Shown here: positions 1 to 7,959 of the stretch, in pieces
How the letters are laid out: every line of letters begins with the position of its first letter
How positions within the stretch are numbered: position 1 is the stretch's first letter
Assembly (NCBI RefSeq): GCF_018424695.1
Contig: NZ_QTNQ01000044.1
Span: 1-33,248, forward strand
Origin: Vannielia litorea
GTDB lineage: Bacteria; Pseudomonadota; Alphaproteobacteria; Rhodobacterales; Rhodobacteraceae
Direction: 5' to 3'
DNA length: 33,248 nucleotides
The notes under the pieces: generated by a model
The model's database searches: none
The model's input: only the letters and a program-made list of their open reading frames with translations
Told to the model about the DNA's origin: nothing
Position numbers and translations under genes: made by a program

Positions 1-90
1 GCGTGAACCGCCGCCCGCACCGCCCCCCGACCGTTGCCCGATCCGCCCCGCACCGCCACACTCAGGCCGGAGCCAACCGGGATACCCGCC

Positions 91-1830
91 ATGCCCGACA
101 ATCCAACCCTCGCGCGCATCAACGCGCTCACCGCCAACGCCCGCACCACCTGGTTCGCGCTGCTCGGCACGCTGGTCTTCGTCGGCATCACCCTGATGGG
201 CGTGGAGCACATAGATTTCTACGGCACCGACCGCGCCACCAAGCTGCCGCTGGTGGATGTCTCTGTGCCCACCCGATATTTCTTCATCGCCGCGCCGATC
301 CTGACAGCGGCCATCTACGGCTACTTCCAGCTCTACCTGATCCGCCTCTGGGATGCGCTCGGCGCCGCGCCCGCCCGCATCGGCGGCGAGCGCCTCGGCG
401 ATGCCATCGCCCCCTGGCTGGTGACCGACGCCGCCCTGCACCTGCGCAACACCCTGCGCGACGACAACTGCACCCTGCCCCGCGCCATGGAAGTCTCCGC
501 CATGTCGCTGAACATCGCGCTCGGCTGGCTGCTGGGGCCGGTGGTGCTGGCCCTCGTCTGGTGGATGTCCATGCCCGCCCGCCTGTTCTGGATGACGGGC
601 ATCGCCGGGCTGGCCCTGATCCTCGCGCTCTTCACCGGGGTCACCAGCTTCGCCCTGCTGCTGCGTCGCATGCGCTCGCCCGAGCTCATGCCCAACCGGC
701 TCCGCCACGCGGTGCAGGTCCACGGAATCGGGCTGCTGCTGGTCCTGCCGGCGGTTCTGGTGCCGAGTTTCCTGCGCACCAATGGCAGCGCCGCGTTCCT
801 CGCGCCCATCTCGCTGGGTCTCGAAGAGGTCGTCGAACGCCCCGACACCTGGCTCCCCTTCGACATCGCCCGCACCGAGTTCCGCGCCACTTGGTGCCGC
901 CGCGAGGGGGTCGAAGACTGCGCCAACCTCGGCCCCCGCGAGGCCGATTTCCGCGAGGAATGGCTGACCCGGCGCTTCACCGCCCTCGCCGAACTGCCCA
1001 AGCCCGACTGGTCCAAGGTGCAGCGCGCCAAGCCGGACTTTCGCGAAGCCGCCCTCGCCGGGGCCTTCCTCTCCGGCGCCGATCTCCAGCAGGTCCGGCT
1101 TCAGGGCGCCTTCCTGCCCGCCGCACAGCTCGAAGGCGCCTTCCTCAACGGCGCCGACCTGACCGATGCCCACATGTCCGGCGCCGCGCTCGATATCGCC
1201 TTTCTCGACGGCGCCACGCTCACTCGCACCATGCTCGCCCGCGCCCGCATGGAGCGCGCAAGCTTGCACAACATCCGGATCGACGGGGCACAGATGAGCG
1301 AAACCGTGCTCGATGGTGCCGATTTCACCCAGGCGATGATCCTCAACGCCGAGTTCGGTGCAGCCAGCCTGCGCGGTGCCAACTTCAGCCGTGCGGTCGT
1401 CTTCGGCAACCCGGCGGCGCTGGCCCCGCGCACCGATCTCGCGGGCCTTCCTCTCATCGGCGCGGGCGTCGATCTGGCAGACCTGCGCGGCGCCCGTTTC
1501 GAGGGGGCGCTCCTTCACAACCTCGATTTCACCACGGCACAGCTGGACCCGTATTCGCTGCTCAACAGCATGGCCGATGGCACCGTGCGCCTGCCCGAGG
1601 GCATGGCGCGTCCCTGCCAATGGTCCGATGCGCCGCTGCAGACCGACGAGCTCATGGGCCGGTGGCGCGGATGGCTGGAGAGCGACGCCGAAGCCGCCGC
1701 CTGGGTCAGCCCCTGGCTCGCCGGGGTGACGAACTTCACCGCAATCCCACCGCCAGAGGGCTGCCACTGGCGCAGCCTGCCGCCGGGTGCGGCTCGCCTC
1801 CCGCCCCGGCTGCTGCCGTTCCGGCAATAA
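91..1830 (+). CDS. Membrane-anchored pentapeptide-repeat protein
   Basis: A 579-residue protein with two parts. The N-terminal half has about five hydrophobic segments (near residues 20-37, 67-90, 140-165, 170-195 and 210-230). The C-terminal half, roughly residues 320-440 and again 465-490, is built from A(D/N)LXX-type pentapeptides such as GADLQ, GAFLN, GADLT, GANFS and LADLRGARFEGA. Pentapeptide repeats are known to fold into a right-handed quadrilateral beta-helix; the role of this membrane-linked version is not known to me. I chose the ATG at 91 because the longer in-frame TTG start at 34 adds a low-complexity Pro/Arg tail and neither start has a strong ribosome-binding site. A TGA at 4-6 could be the end of a preceding gene, but too little is visible to say. 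The protein is followed by 274 bp without a gene. Confidence 0.85.
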   Translation: MPDNPTLARINALTANARTTWFALLGTLVFVGITLMGVEHIDFYGTDRATKLPLVDVSVPTRYFFIAAPILTAAIYGYFQLYLIRLWDALGAAPARIGGERLGDAIAPWLVTDAALHLRNTLRDDNCTLPRAMEVSAMSLNIALGWLLGPVVLALVWWMSMPARLFWMTGIAGLALILALFTGVTSFALLLRRMRSPELMPNRLRHAVQVHGIGLLLVLPAVLVPSFLRTNGSAAFLAPISLGLEEVVERPDTWLPFDIARTEFRATWCRREGVEDCANLGPREADFREEWLTRRFTALAELPKPDWSKVQRAKPDFREAALAGAFLSGADLQQVRLQGAFLPAAQLEGAFLNGADLTDAHMSGAALDIAFLDGATLTRTMLARARMERASLHNIRIDGAQMSETVLDGADFTQAMILNAEFGAASLRGANFSRAVVFGNPAALAPRTDLAGLPLIGAGVDLADLRGARFEGALLHNLDFTTAQLDPYSLLNSMADGTVRLPEGMARPCQWSDAPLQTDELMGRWRGWLESDAEAAAWVSPWLAGVTNFTAIPPPEGCHWRSLPPGAARLPPRLLPFRQ

Positions 1831-1858
1831 AGCGCCCGCCGTTGCCCGCCTCGCCCTC

Positions 1859-1882
1859 ATCCTCGGGCTCCGACCCGAGGAT
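1859..1882. repeat. 9-bp perfect inverted repeat downstream of the pentapeptide gene
   Basis: ATCCTCGGG pairs exactly with CCCGAGGAT across a six-base loop. It lies 29 bp after the stop of the preceding gene, where a terminator would be expected, but no T tract follows, so it may be a Rho-dependent 3' end, an mRNA-stabilising hairpin or a member of a dispersed palindrome family. No second copy was seen in the window. Confidence 0.5.
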
Positions 1883-1943
1883 CTCCCCGGCCACGCCGTT
1901 TCACCGCCCGCCCCGTTAACTTAACCCTGCCCCCGGATTCCTC

Positions 1944-2012
1944 GTATGGATGGGATGTGCATCCCTTGTGCATCGATTGTGCCTGTGTCCTGCTTGCGGT
2001 TTACGGCACAAA
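1944..2012. repeat. Four 11-bp units plus CGGTTTACG block, copy 1 of a dispersed intergenic element
   Basis: Four consecutive 11-bp units can be read: GTATGGATGGG, ATGTGCATCCC, TTGTGCATCGA and TTGTGCCTGTG (1944-1987). After ten bases comes CGGTTTACGGCACAAA (1997-2012). A TTAACTTAACC sequence stands about 20 bp upstream, at 1916-1926. The same arrangement recurs at 15982-16049. The region lies between two plus-strand genes, so it could act as a promoter or operator for the SufT gene, but the second copy lies between convergent gene ends. Function unknown. Confidence 0.7.
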
Positions 2013-2104
2013 TCGACCCCGCGTTACCGCGCCGCACGCGCAACACCCGCCCTTGCCGCGCCCCGCCCTATCTCCTATGTAAACACTCAGGAACAGGAGG
2101 CCCC

Positions 2105-2467
2105 ATGCCCGAAGATACGCCCCCCCTCGAAGGCACCCCGCTGATCAAGCCTTCCTCCACCGAGCATCCTCTGCACGAGGCGGTGGTCGAGGCGTGCCGC
2201 TCGGTCTATGACCCTGAAATCCCTGTGAATATCTATGACCTCGGGTTGATCTACACGATCGAGATCTCGCCGGAGAACGAGGTGAACGTCATCATGTCGC
2301 TCACCGCTCCGGGCTGTCCCGTTGCGGGGGAGATGCCGGGCTGGCTGGCCGACGCCATCGAGCCGATCCCCGGCGTGAAGCAGGTCGACGTCGAAATCAC
2401 CTGGGAGCCGCCCTGGGGCATGGAGATGATGAGCGACGAGGCCCGCCTCGAACTCGGATTCATGTAA
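2105..2467 (+). CDS. sufT: SufT-like Fe-S cluster assembly protein (DUF59/MIP18 family)
   Basis: A 120-residue cytosolic protein. It contains the DUF59 signature [15 protein letters not shown] at residues 36-50 and the conserved Cys of TAPGCP at residue 71, and ends [19 protein letters not shown]. This is the hallmark of the SUF-associated SufT/MIP18 family, which takes part in maturation of Fe-S proteins; the exact biochemical step is not settled. The start at 2105 is set by a good AGGAGG at 2095-2100; a longer open frame upstream is only read-through of noncoding DNA. No other suf gene is adjacent, but an A-type carrier is encoded 2.9 kb downstream on the same strand (5344-5694). Confidence 0.9.
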   Translation: MPEDTPPLEGTPLIKPSSTEHPLHEAVVEACRSVYDPEIPVNIYDLGLIYTIEISPENEVNVIMSLTAPGCPVAGEMPGWLADAIEPIPGVKQVDVEITWEPPWGMEMMSDEARLELGFM

Positions 2468-2574
2468 CGCCACCAACGGCTTGCGCGTTTTTACCTGAAC
2501 GTCACCTGCGCGTTTTGCAGGCGTCACACAGCGACCCTTTGTTGCGCCCATCGCAAACCAAGGAGTCGCACCCA

Positions 2575-3777
2575 ATGCGCCGCACACCCCTTCTCGCCAC
2601 TCTCCTCCTCGCCACCACCGCCCCGGCCTTCGCCGAGGCTCCGCTTTCCGGCTACGGCCCCCGTCCGGCCTATCTCATCGGCAAGCTGCCCGAGGGCGAG
2701 CTGAAGACGAAACTGCAAAGCTGCCTCGGCCAACCCATTGCAAAGTCTGACTTTTCCATCGCCCACCGCGGCGCGCCGATGATGTTTCCGGAGCACACCG
2801 CCGAGAGCTATCGCGCCGGGGCCGCCATGGGCGCGGGCATTGGTGAGTGCGACGTGACCTTCACCAAGGACAAGGAGCTGGTCTGCCGCCACGCCCAGAA
2901 CGATCTGCACACCACCACCAACATCCTCGTCTCCGATCTCGCCGCCACCTGCACCACCCCCTTCAGCCCGGCTGAGGGCGACACCAAGGCCGCTGCCGAG
3001 TGCCGCACCTCCGAGCTTTCCCTCAATGAATTCAAGAGCCTGACGCCCAAGATGGATAGCGCCGACAGCGCCGCCACCACAGCCGAGGCCTACCAGGGCG
3101 GCATCGCCGGATGGCGCACCGCGCTCTACGTGCAAGAGCCCACGAGTCTCACCCATGCCGAGTCGATCGCGCTCTTTAAGGAGCTGGGCGTCAAGATGAC
3201 GCCCGAGCTGAAAAGCCCCTCCGTCGAGATGCCCTTCGACGGCTTCACGCAGGAGGATTACGCCCAGAAGATGATCGACGAGTACAAGGCCGCCGGCGTC
3301 GACCCGAGCCAGGTCTTCCCGCAGAGCTTCAACCTCAACGACGTGCTCTACTGGATTGAGAACGAACCGGAATTCGGCGCACAGGCCGTCTACCTCGTCG
3401 AGCCGACGGACAGCTTCGATCCGCAGGTCGCCGAGACCTGGGCCGAGGATTTCGCCGACCTCAAGGCGAAGGGCGTGCAATATCTCGCCCCTTCGATGAA
3501 CATGCTCGTCACCGCGAAAGACGGCACCTACGCCGCCTCCGATTACGCCCTCGCCGCCAAGGAAGCCGGGCTGAACCTCATCACCTGGTCGCTGGAACGC
3601 TCCGGCCCGCTCGCCTCGGGCGGCGGCTGGTACTACAAATCAGCCACCGAGGTCACCGACAATGACGGCGACATCTACGAGCTGGTCGATACGCTGGCGC
3701 AGGACGTGGAGGTTGAAGGCATCTTCTCCGACTGGCCCGCCACGGTCACCTTCTACGCCAACTGCATGGGCCTCTGA
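2575..3777 (+). CDS. Secreted glycerophosphodiester phosphodiesterase
   Basis: A 400-residue protein with a Sec signal peptide ([20 protein letters not shown], cleavage before EAP). The GDPD fold is shown by IAHRGAP with His64-Arg65, the EHT motif near residue 73, the metal-binding pair Glu91/Asp93 in GECDVTF, and the second catalytic His106 in VCRH. Such enzymes hydrolyse glycerophosphodiesters, the deacylation products of phospholipids, to glycerol 3-phosphate and an alcohol, here in the periplasm or outside the cell. The start is supported by AAGGAG at 2560-2565. The gene stands alone between sufT and a convergent minus-strand gene. At 400 residues it is longer than the compact cytosolic GDPDs, and it has an insert between the HRG region and the C-terminal half. 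Confidence 0.9.
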   Translation: MRRTPLLATLLLATTAPAFAEAPLSGYGPRPAYLIGKLPEGELKTKLQSCLGQPIAKSDFSIAHRGAPMMFPEHTAESYRAGAAMGAGIGECDVTFTKDKELVCRHAQNDLHTTTNILVSDLAATCTTPFSPAEGDTKAAAECRTSELSLNEFKSLTPKMDSADSAATTAEAYQGGIAGWRTALYVQEPTSLTHAESIALFKELGVKMTPELKSPSVEMPFDGFTQEDYAQKMIDEYKAAGVDPSQVFPQSFNLNDVLYWIENEPEFGAQAVYLVEPTDSFDPQVAETWAEDFADLKAKGVQYLAPSMNMLVTAKDGTYAASDYALAAKEAGLNLITWSLERSGPLASGGGWYYKSATEVTDNDGDIYELVDTLAQDVEVEGIFSDWPATVTFYANCMGL

Positions 3778-3790
3778 GACCCGAGAAGGA

Positions 3791-3810
3791 CTTGAGGGCC
3801 GAGCCTCAAG
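3791..3810 (+). terminator. Hairpin downstream of the GDPD gene
   Basis: CTTGAGG and CCTCAAG form a 7-bp stem with a six-base loop, 13 bp after the GDPD stop codon. No clear U tract follows, so it may be a 3'-end stabilising hairpin working with the terminator just beyond it. Confidence 0.45.
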
Positions 3811-3827
3811 TTACTGACAAAAAACCA

Positions 3828-3855
3828 AAACGGGCGGCCAAGGGACCGCCCGTTT
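3828..3855. terminator. Bidirectional intrinsic terminator between convergent genes
   Basis: AAACGGGCGG (3828-3837) pairs with CCGCCCGTTT (3846-3855). Read on the minus strand the stem is followed by a T-rich tract (TTTTGGTTTTTTG), a classic intrinsic terminator for the minus-strand gene ending at 3878. Read on the plus strand it can also end the GDPD transcript. Confidence 0.8.
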
Positions 3856-3877
3856 CGTCATGTCTCGGCCTGGGGTG

Positions 3878-5167
3878 TCAGCCCTCGACGGGCGCGGTCC
3901 CTTCCTCGCCGGTCGCCGCTGCTTCCTCGGTCGCGGGCTCTTCGGGCGCGGTGATCTCGTCGGCCTCTTCGATCGCGATCCCGAGCAACTCCTCGACGTC
4001 GGCCAGCATGTCCTCGGCCAGTTCCGGCGTCTTGTTCGGCTGCACCGTGGCTTGCGCTTCGGCCAGTTCGGCCTCGGCCGCCTCAACCGCCTCGACCGCC
4101 GCCGCGATCTCCTCGTTCTCGATCACGTCGCCGGTGCTTTCGATCGCCGCGATCTCCTCCTGAACATCGGCGTAGTCGGGGCTGGTCATGACCTCGTCGC
4201 AGCCACCGCTGCCGCCATCATCACAGCTCACGCCGCCGTCTTCATAGGTCAGGCTCACGCCATCGGGCAGATCGTAGTCCGTTGCAATCGCACCGGTTTG
4301 CGCGGCCAGCTCCTCGACGGTGGGGATATCGCCCGACAGGATCGCCTCGGCCTGCTCCACGGTGATCTCACCCGCATCCACGGCGGCCTGCACCACGTCG
4401 GTCAGCCCCTCGACGCCGAGCGCCTCGTCGCCGTTCACCGCCACGTTCACGTTCTCATAGGCCACGACAAGCGCGCCAATCCGGCCGCCTGCCCCGGTCG
4501 CGACGCCGGTTTCGCGGTATTTTTCCGCCATGTTGGCAATCGCCTGCGGGCTGCGCTTGGCCGAGTTCCAGCTGCCAAGCTCGCTGGGGTGCACCCGCGT
4601 TTCGCCAGCCGCCATCCGGCTGCGCCAGCCGTTCCCGCCCTTGGCCTTGGCGGTGGTCTCGGTCTCGACCGAGGCGCGCTGCGGCTTGCCAGCGGGCTTC
4701 TTCGACGTCGCCACTGCCTGCTCGGTGGAGGCCGTCGCGGTGGGCGCGGTTGCGGTGCTCTTTTTCTGAACCGGCTTGGCACTGCGCGTGGTCGTGGTGC
4801 CAGCAGACCCGCCCGACTTGCGGATGACCGTGCGGCGGATCTTCACCGTCTTGCCGTTTCGCTTCACCGTGCGCACCGTGGTCGTCTTCACGGTCTTGCC
4901 CTTGGTGGAGGTGGATTTGCCCTTGCCGTCGGAGGAGGCGCTGCTTCCGCCCTTGCCGCCGGAATTGCCGCCGCTTTTGCCGCCGCCTTTTCCGCCACCA
5001 CCGCCGTTGCCGTTACCGCCGCCATTGCCATTGCCGTTGCCACCTGCCTTCGCATGGGCAGCATCCGCGCCCAGCACCGTTGCGGCGCCCACCGCCAGGG
5101 TGACCGGGGCGGCGGCCATTGCGGCCACGACGAGTGCGGCAAAGCCGGTCTTCAGGGGTTTGGTCAT
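3878..5167 (-). CDS. Secreted low-complexity Gly/Lys-rich protein with acidic C-terminus
   Basis: A 429-residue protein I do not recognise as a named family. It starts with a long signal peptide (MTKPLKTGFAALVVAAMAAA..., cleavage near AHA-KAG). Residues about 37-70 are almost only Gly, Asn and Lys; residues 70-165 are very basic and rich in Thr, Lys and Arg; a more normal segment follows (about 165-290) containing WRSRMAAGETRVHPSELGSW and a Lys-Arg-Ser-Pro-Gln-Ala-Ile-Ala run; the C-terminal third is strongly acidic and Ala/Glu-rich. A Cys pair (SCDDGGSGGCDEV) lies before the acidic tail. The start at 5167 is fixed by GGAGGAGT four bases upstream. It is monocistronic, ended by the terminator at 3828-3855 and divergent from the A-type carrier gene. 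The charge split suggests a cell-envelope or matrix-binding protein, but that is a guess. Confidence 0.75.
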   Translation of the reverse strand: MTKPLKTGFAALVVAAMAAAPVTLAVGAATVLGADAAHAKAGGNGNGNGGGNGNGGGGGKGGGKSGGNSGGKGGSSASSDGKGKSTSTKGKTVKTTTVRTVKRNGKTVKIRRTVIRKSGGSAGTTTTRSAKPVQKKSTATAPTATASTEQAVATSKKPAGKPQRASVETETTAKAKGGNGWRSRMAAGETRVHPSELGSWNSAKRSPQAIANMAEKYRETGVATGAGGRIGALVVAYENVNVAVNGDEALGVEGLTDVVQAAVDAGEITVEQAEAILSGDIPTVEELAAQTGAIATDYDLPDGVSLTYEDGGVSCDDGGSGGCDEVMTSPDYADVQEEIAAIESTGDVIENEEIAAAVEAVEAAEAELAEAQATVQPNKTPELAEDMLADVEELLGIAIEEADEITAPEEPATEEAAATGEEGTAPVEG

Positions 5168-5294
5168 GGGACTCCTCCAGAAATCTGCTCTGCCCAAAAG
5201 ACTAACCTCGCAAGGCTAGAATGTGGCATCAGGCGGGCCGCAACATGGCGATACCGGAGAAAATCCGCTCACAACAGCTTGCGGCGCGTGGGCC

Positions 5295-5323
5295 TTGAGC
5301 CATAGGCGCTCCCGGCCTACATA
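5295..5323 (+). promoter_or_regulatory. Candidate sigma-70 promoter for the A-type carrier gene
   Basis: TTGAGC (5295-5300) and TACATA (5318-5323) are separated by exactly 17 bp. The predicted transcript start falls about 14 bases before the ATG at 5344, close to the AAAGGAG ribosome-binding site, so the leader would be very short. A plausible reading only. Confidence 0.35.
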
Positions 5324-5343
5324 TGGGCCAAAGGAGCCACCCC

Positions 5344-5694
5344 ATGTTCGGAATTCCCGGCAAGCAAGCCGTTACCATCACCCCCCGCGCCGAGGCCGAG
5401 ATTGCCAAGCTGATGGCCCGCGACGGCCACAAGGGCCTGCGCATCGGCGTGAAGAAGGGCGGCTGCGCGGGGATGGAATACACCATGGAATACGCCGACG
5501 CCGTGGATGAGCATGACGAGGTGGTGGAACAGAACGGCGCCCGCGTGATGATCGCGCCGATGGCCCAGATGTTCCTCTTCGGCACCGAGATCGACTATGA
5601 GACCTCGCTGCTGGAATCCGGCTTCAAGTTCAACAACCCGAACGTCACCGAGGCCTGCGGCTGCGGCGAGTCGATCAAGTTCGCCGAGATGTAA
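5344..5694 (+). CDS. sufA: A-type Fe-S cluster carrier (HesB/IscA/SufA family)
   Basis: A 116-residue protein of the A-type carrier family. The three cluster-binding cysteines are present: Cys41 in KKGGCAGMEY, and Cys105 and Cys107 in ACGCGES near the C-terminus. These proteins receive Fe-S clusters from the scaffold and pass them to target enzymes in the cytosol. Naming it SufA rather than IscA or ErpA is inference, based on the SUF-type assembly usual in this group and the SufT-like gene nearby. I place the start at 5344, where AAAGGAG (5330-5336) sits at the right distance; an in-frame ATG at 5323 would put the ribosome-binding site inside the gene. The VWA gene follows after 42 bp. Confidence 0.88.
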   Translation: MFGIPGKQAVTITPRAEAEIAKLMARDGHKGLRIGVKKGGCAGMEYTMEYADAVDEHDEVVEQNGARVMIAPMAQMFLFGTEIDYETSLLESGFKFNNPNVTEACGCGESIKFAEM

Positions 5695-5736
5695 GCCGGG
5701 CTTGACCACGCCCGCGCCGCGCCGCACCTTCGGCCC

Positions 5737-6921
5737 ATGTTCCTGCCCTTCTTCCAGTCCCTCCGTCAGGCGGGCGTGCCCGTCACGCTCCGCGAGCACC
5801 TGGGATTTCTGGATGCCGTCTCGGCCGGGCTGACAACCTATGACATCGAGGCCTTCTATTACCTCGCCCGCACCTGCCTGGTGAAGGACGAGCGCCACCT
5901 CGACCGCTTCGATCAGGCGTTTTCTCACGCCTTCAAGGGGCTGGAGAGCATACCGCTCGAAGCGGTGCTGGAGGCGGTGGACCTTCCCGAAGACTGGCTC
6001 AGGAAACAGGCCGAAAAGCACCTCTCTCCCGAGGAAATGGCCGAGATCGAGGCGGCGGGCGGCTTCGAGAAGCTGATGGAAACCCTGCGCGAGCGCCTCA
6101 AGGAGCAGGAGGGCCGTCACCAGGGCGGCAACAAGTGGATCGGCACCGCCGGCACCTCCCCCTTCGGTGCCTACGGATACAACCCCGAGGGCGTGCGCAT
6201 CGGCCAGAAAGAAAGCCGCCACCGCCGTGCCGTGAAGGTCTGGGACAAGCGCGAATTCCGCAACCTGGACGACGGGGTCGAGCTGGGCACCCGCAACATC
6301 AAGGTCGCCCTAAAGCGCCTGCGCCAATGGGCCCGCGACGGCGCCCATGAAGAGCTGGACCTTGACGGCACGATCCGCGCCACCGCCGAGCACGGCCACC
6401 TTGATGTGGTCACCCGCCCCGAGCGCCGCAACGCCGTAAAGGTGCTGCTCTTCCTCGATGTCGGCGGCTCGATGGACCCGCATATCAAGGTGGTCGAAGA
6501 ATTGTTCTCCGCCGCCCGCGCCGAGTTCAAGCATCTCGAATATTACTACTTCCACAACTGCCTCTACGAGGGGGTGTGGCGCGACAACCGCCGCCGCTGG
6601 TCCGAGCAGACGCCGACATGGGAGGTGCTCAACACCTATGGCCCGGATTACCGCGCCATCTTCGTCGGAGATGCGTCGATGAGCCCCTACGAGGTCGCCT
6701 ACCCGGGCGGCGCCAACGAGCACTGGAACGAGGAGGCGGGCAGAACATGGCTTGCCCGTGCGCGCCAGCAGTGGCCGCAAAACCTATGGATCAACCCGGT
6801 GCCAGAGCGCCACTGGGGCTACACCCAGTCCATCGCCATGATCCGCGAGATCTTCGAAGAGCGGATGGTCCCGATGACGCTGGAGGGGCTGACGGCGGGC
6901 ATGAAGAGCCTGACCAAGTGA
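5737..6921 (+). CDS. VWA domain protein, CoxE-like
   Basis: A 394-residue cytosolic protein. The N-terminal part (1-130) is helical and charged (EAFYYLARTCLVKDERHLDRF), followed by a Gly-rich link (GTAGTSPFGAYGYNPEG) and a C-terminal von Willebrand A-like domain starting near residue 230. The metal site motif at residue 241 reads DVGGSMDP: the first and last positions of the usual DxSxS are kept but the middle Ser is Gly. Later segments YYYFHNCLYEGVWRD and IFVGDASMSPYE fit the family. CoxE-like VWA proteins usually work with a MoxR-type AAA+ ATPase in metal-centre insertion or complex remodelling; no such ATPase is in the window. The stop codon overlaps the next gene (GTGA), so the two are translationally coupled. 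Confidence 0.85.
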   Translation: MFLPFFQSLRQAGVPVTLREHLGFLDAVSAGLTTYDIEAFYYLARTCLVKDERHLDRFDQAFSHAFKGLESIPLEAVLEAVDLPEDWLRKQAEKHLSPEEMAEIEAAGGFEKLMETLRERLKEQEGRHQGGNKWIGTAGTSPFGAYGYNPEGVRIGQKESRHRRAVKVWDKREFRNLDDGVELGTRNIKVALKRLRQWARDGAHEELDLDGTIRATAEHGHLDVVTRPERRNAVKVLLFLDVGGSMDPHIKVVEELFSAARAEFKHLEYYYFHNCLYEGVWRDNRRRWSEQTPTWEVLNTYGPDYRAIFVGDASMSPYEVAYPGGANEHWNEEAGRTWLARARQQWPQNLWINPVPERHWGYTQSIAMIREIFEERMVPMTLEGLTAGMKSLTK

Positions 6922-7262
6922 AGGGCCTCATCCGCCGCCACCCGGTCCTCACCGCCTGCTTCGCCCTCGCCGTCGCGGCCACGCTCTTCTTCGGCTACCG
7001 CACCGTCGCGCGCACGCTCTACTGGATGGACCCGGCCCACCAGGCCCAGGCGCTGGAGCCGTGGATGACACCTCGCTACATTGCCCATTCATGGTTGGTC
7101 GACGGTCGCGAGCTTTCCGAACACCTCGGCGTCCCGCCCGACCCAAAGGAGCGGCCCACGCTCGAAACCATTGCCGAAAAGCGCGGCGTGCCGCTGGCGC
7201 AGGTGATTGAAGAAGCGCAGGCCTACCTCGACGCCCACGCAAAGCGCTCCGCCTCCGAATGA
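6918..7262 (+). CDS. Small single-span membrane protein between VWA and DedA genes
   Basis: A 114-residue protein starting at a GTG that overlaps the VWA stop (GTGA at 6918-6921) and ending in a stop that overlaps the DedA start (ATGA at 7259-7262). One N-terminal membrane segment (HPVLTACFALAVAATLFFGY, residues about 8-27) is followed by a soluble part with HLGVPPDPKERPTLETIAEKRGVPLAQVIEEAQ, which resembles a small helical, possibly DNA- or peptide-binding fold by pattern only. I do not recognise the family. The double overlap makes it a real gene of the three-gene unit, not a shadow. Confidence 0.75.
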   Translation: MKGLIRRHPVLTACFALAVAATLFFGYRTVARTLYWMDPAHQAQALEPWMTPRYIAHSWLVDGRELSEHLGVPPDPKERPTLETIAEKRGVPLAQVIEEAQAYLDAHAKRSASE

Positions 7263-7888
7263 GCGATCTTCTCTTCGAACTCCTCGCCGCCTATGGCGTG
7301 CCGATCCTCGCGCTCACCACCTTCGCCTCCTGCATCGCCCTGCCCGTCCCCTCCTCGCTGATGATGCTGGCGGGCGGGGCCTTCGTGGCCACCGGCGATC
7401 TGTCCGTCGCGCCCGTGGCCGGCGGGGCCTTCGCCGGGGCGGTGCTGGGTGATCAGGTCGGCTACGCGCTCGGCCGGCGTGGCGGGGCCTGGCTCGACAG
7501 AACGCTGGCCACACGCCCCAAGCGCGCCCGGCTCTACACCCGTGCCCGAGACTTTACCCAAAACCGCGGTGGCCCCGGCATCTTCCTCACCCGCTGGCTG
7601 TTTTCGCCACTCGGGCCCTACGCCAACCTCGCCGCCGGAGCAGGACGCCTCGACTGGCTGCGCTTCACCCTCTGGGGTGCCGCAGGCGAGGCCGTCTGGG
7701 TCGCCATCTACGTTGGCCTCGGACTGAGCTTTGCCGACAACCTCAGCCAGGGCGCAGAAGTGGCTTCCCAGGCGCTCGGCTTCCTCGCCGCGCTCGGCGT
7801 CACGGTGTTCCTCGGGTTCTGGCTGCTGCGCGCCGCGCGCCGCCACCGGCGCGAAACCCAGAGCGGCCCCTCGGCGGAAAACTCCTGA
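7259..7888 (+). CDS. DedA family membrane protein
   Basis: A 209-residue integral membrane protein with about five hydrophobic segments. The DedA/VTT signature is visible as TRWLFSPLGPYANLAAGAGRL at about residues 115-135, followed by WLRFTLWGAAGEAVWVAIYVGLG; the N-terminal SCIALPVPSSLMMLAGGAF is also typical. DedA proteins are inner-membrane proteins tied to lipid scrambling or flipping and to proton-motive-force-dependent envelope homeostasis; some act on undecaprenyl phosphate or phosphatidylethanolamine. Substrate cannot be read from sequence. It overlaps the preceding small membrane protein gene by 4 bp, so all three genes from 5737 are probably co-expressed. Confidence 0.88.
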   Translation: MSDLLFELLAAYGVPILALTTFASCIALPVPSSLMMLAGGAFVATGDLSVAPVAGGAFAGAVLGDQVGYALGRRGGAWLDRTLATRPKRARLYTRARDFTQNRGGPGIFLTRWLFSPLGPYANLAAGAGRLDWLRFTLWGAAGEAVWVAIYVGLGLSFADNLSQGAEVASQALGFLAALGVTVFLGFWLLRAARRHRRETQSGPSAENS

Positions 7889-7959
7889 GCAAAACACTCA
7901 GCCATTGACCCCACAAAAAGACTCAGGTTTAAGCCTCCCGAGATCAACAGGAGGCAGAT

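Noticed and set aside
3..1919. 638-codon open frame overlapping the pentapeptide-repeat gene
   Set aside because: Arg/Pro/His-rich shadow frame typical of high-GC DNA; the pentapeptide pattern in the other frame is decisive.
4963..5045. Tandem repeat or CRISPR-like array in the Gly-rich coding region
   Set aside because: Repetition comes from Gly/Asn/Lys codons in a low-complexity protein segment; there are no regular repeat-spacer units.
7889..7959. Iron-responsive operator (TGA-N9-TCA or Irr type) before the iron-binding protein gene
   Set aside because: The nearest TGA...TCA pair has the wrong spacing, and no Irr-like palindrome is seen.
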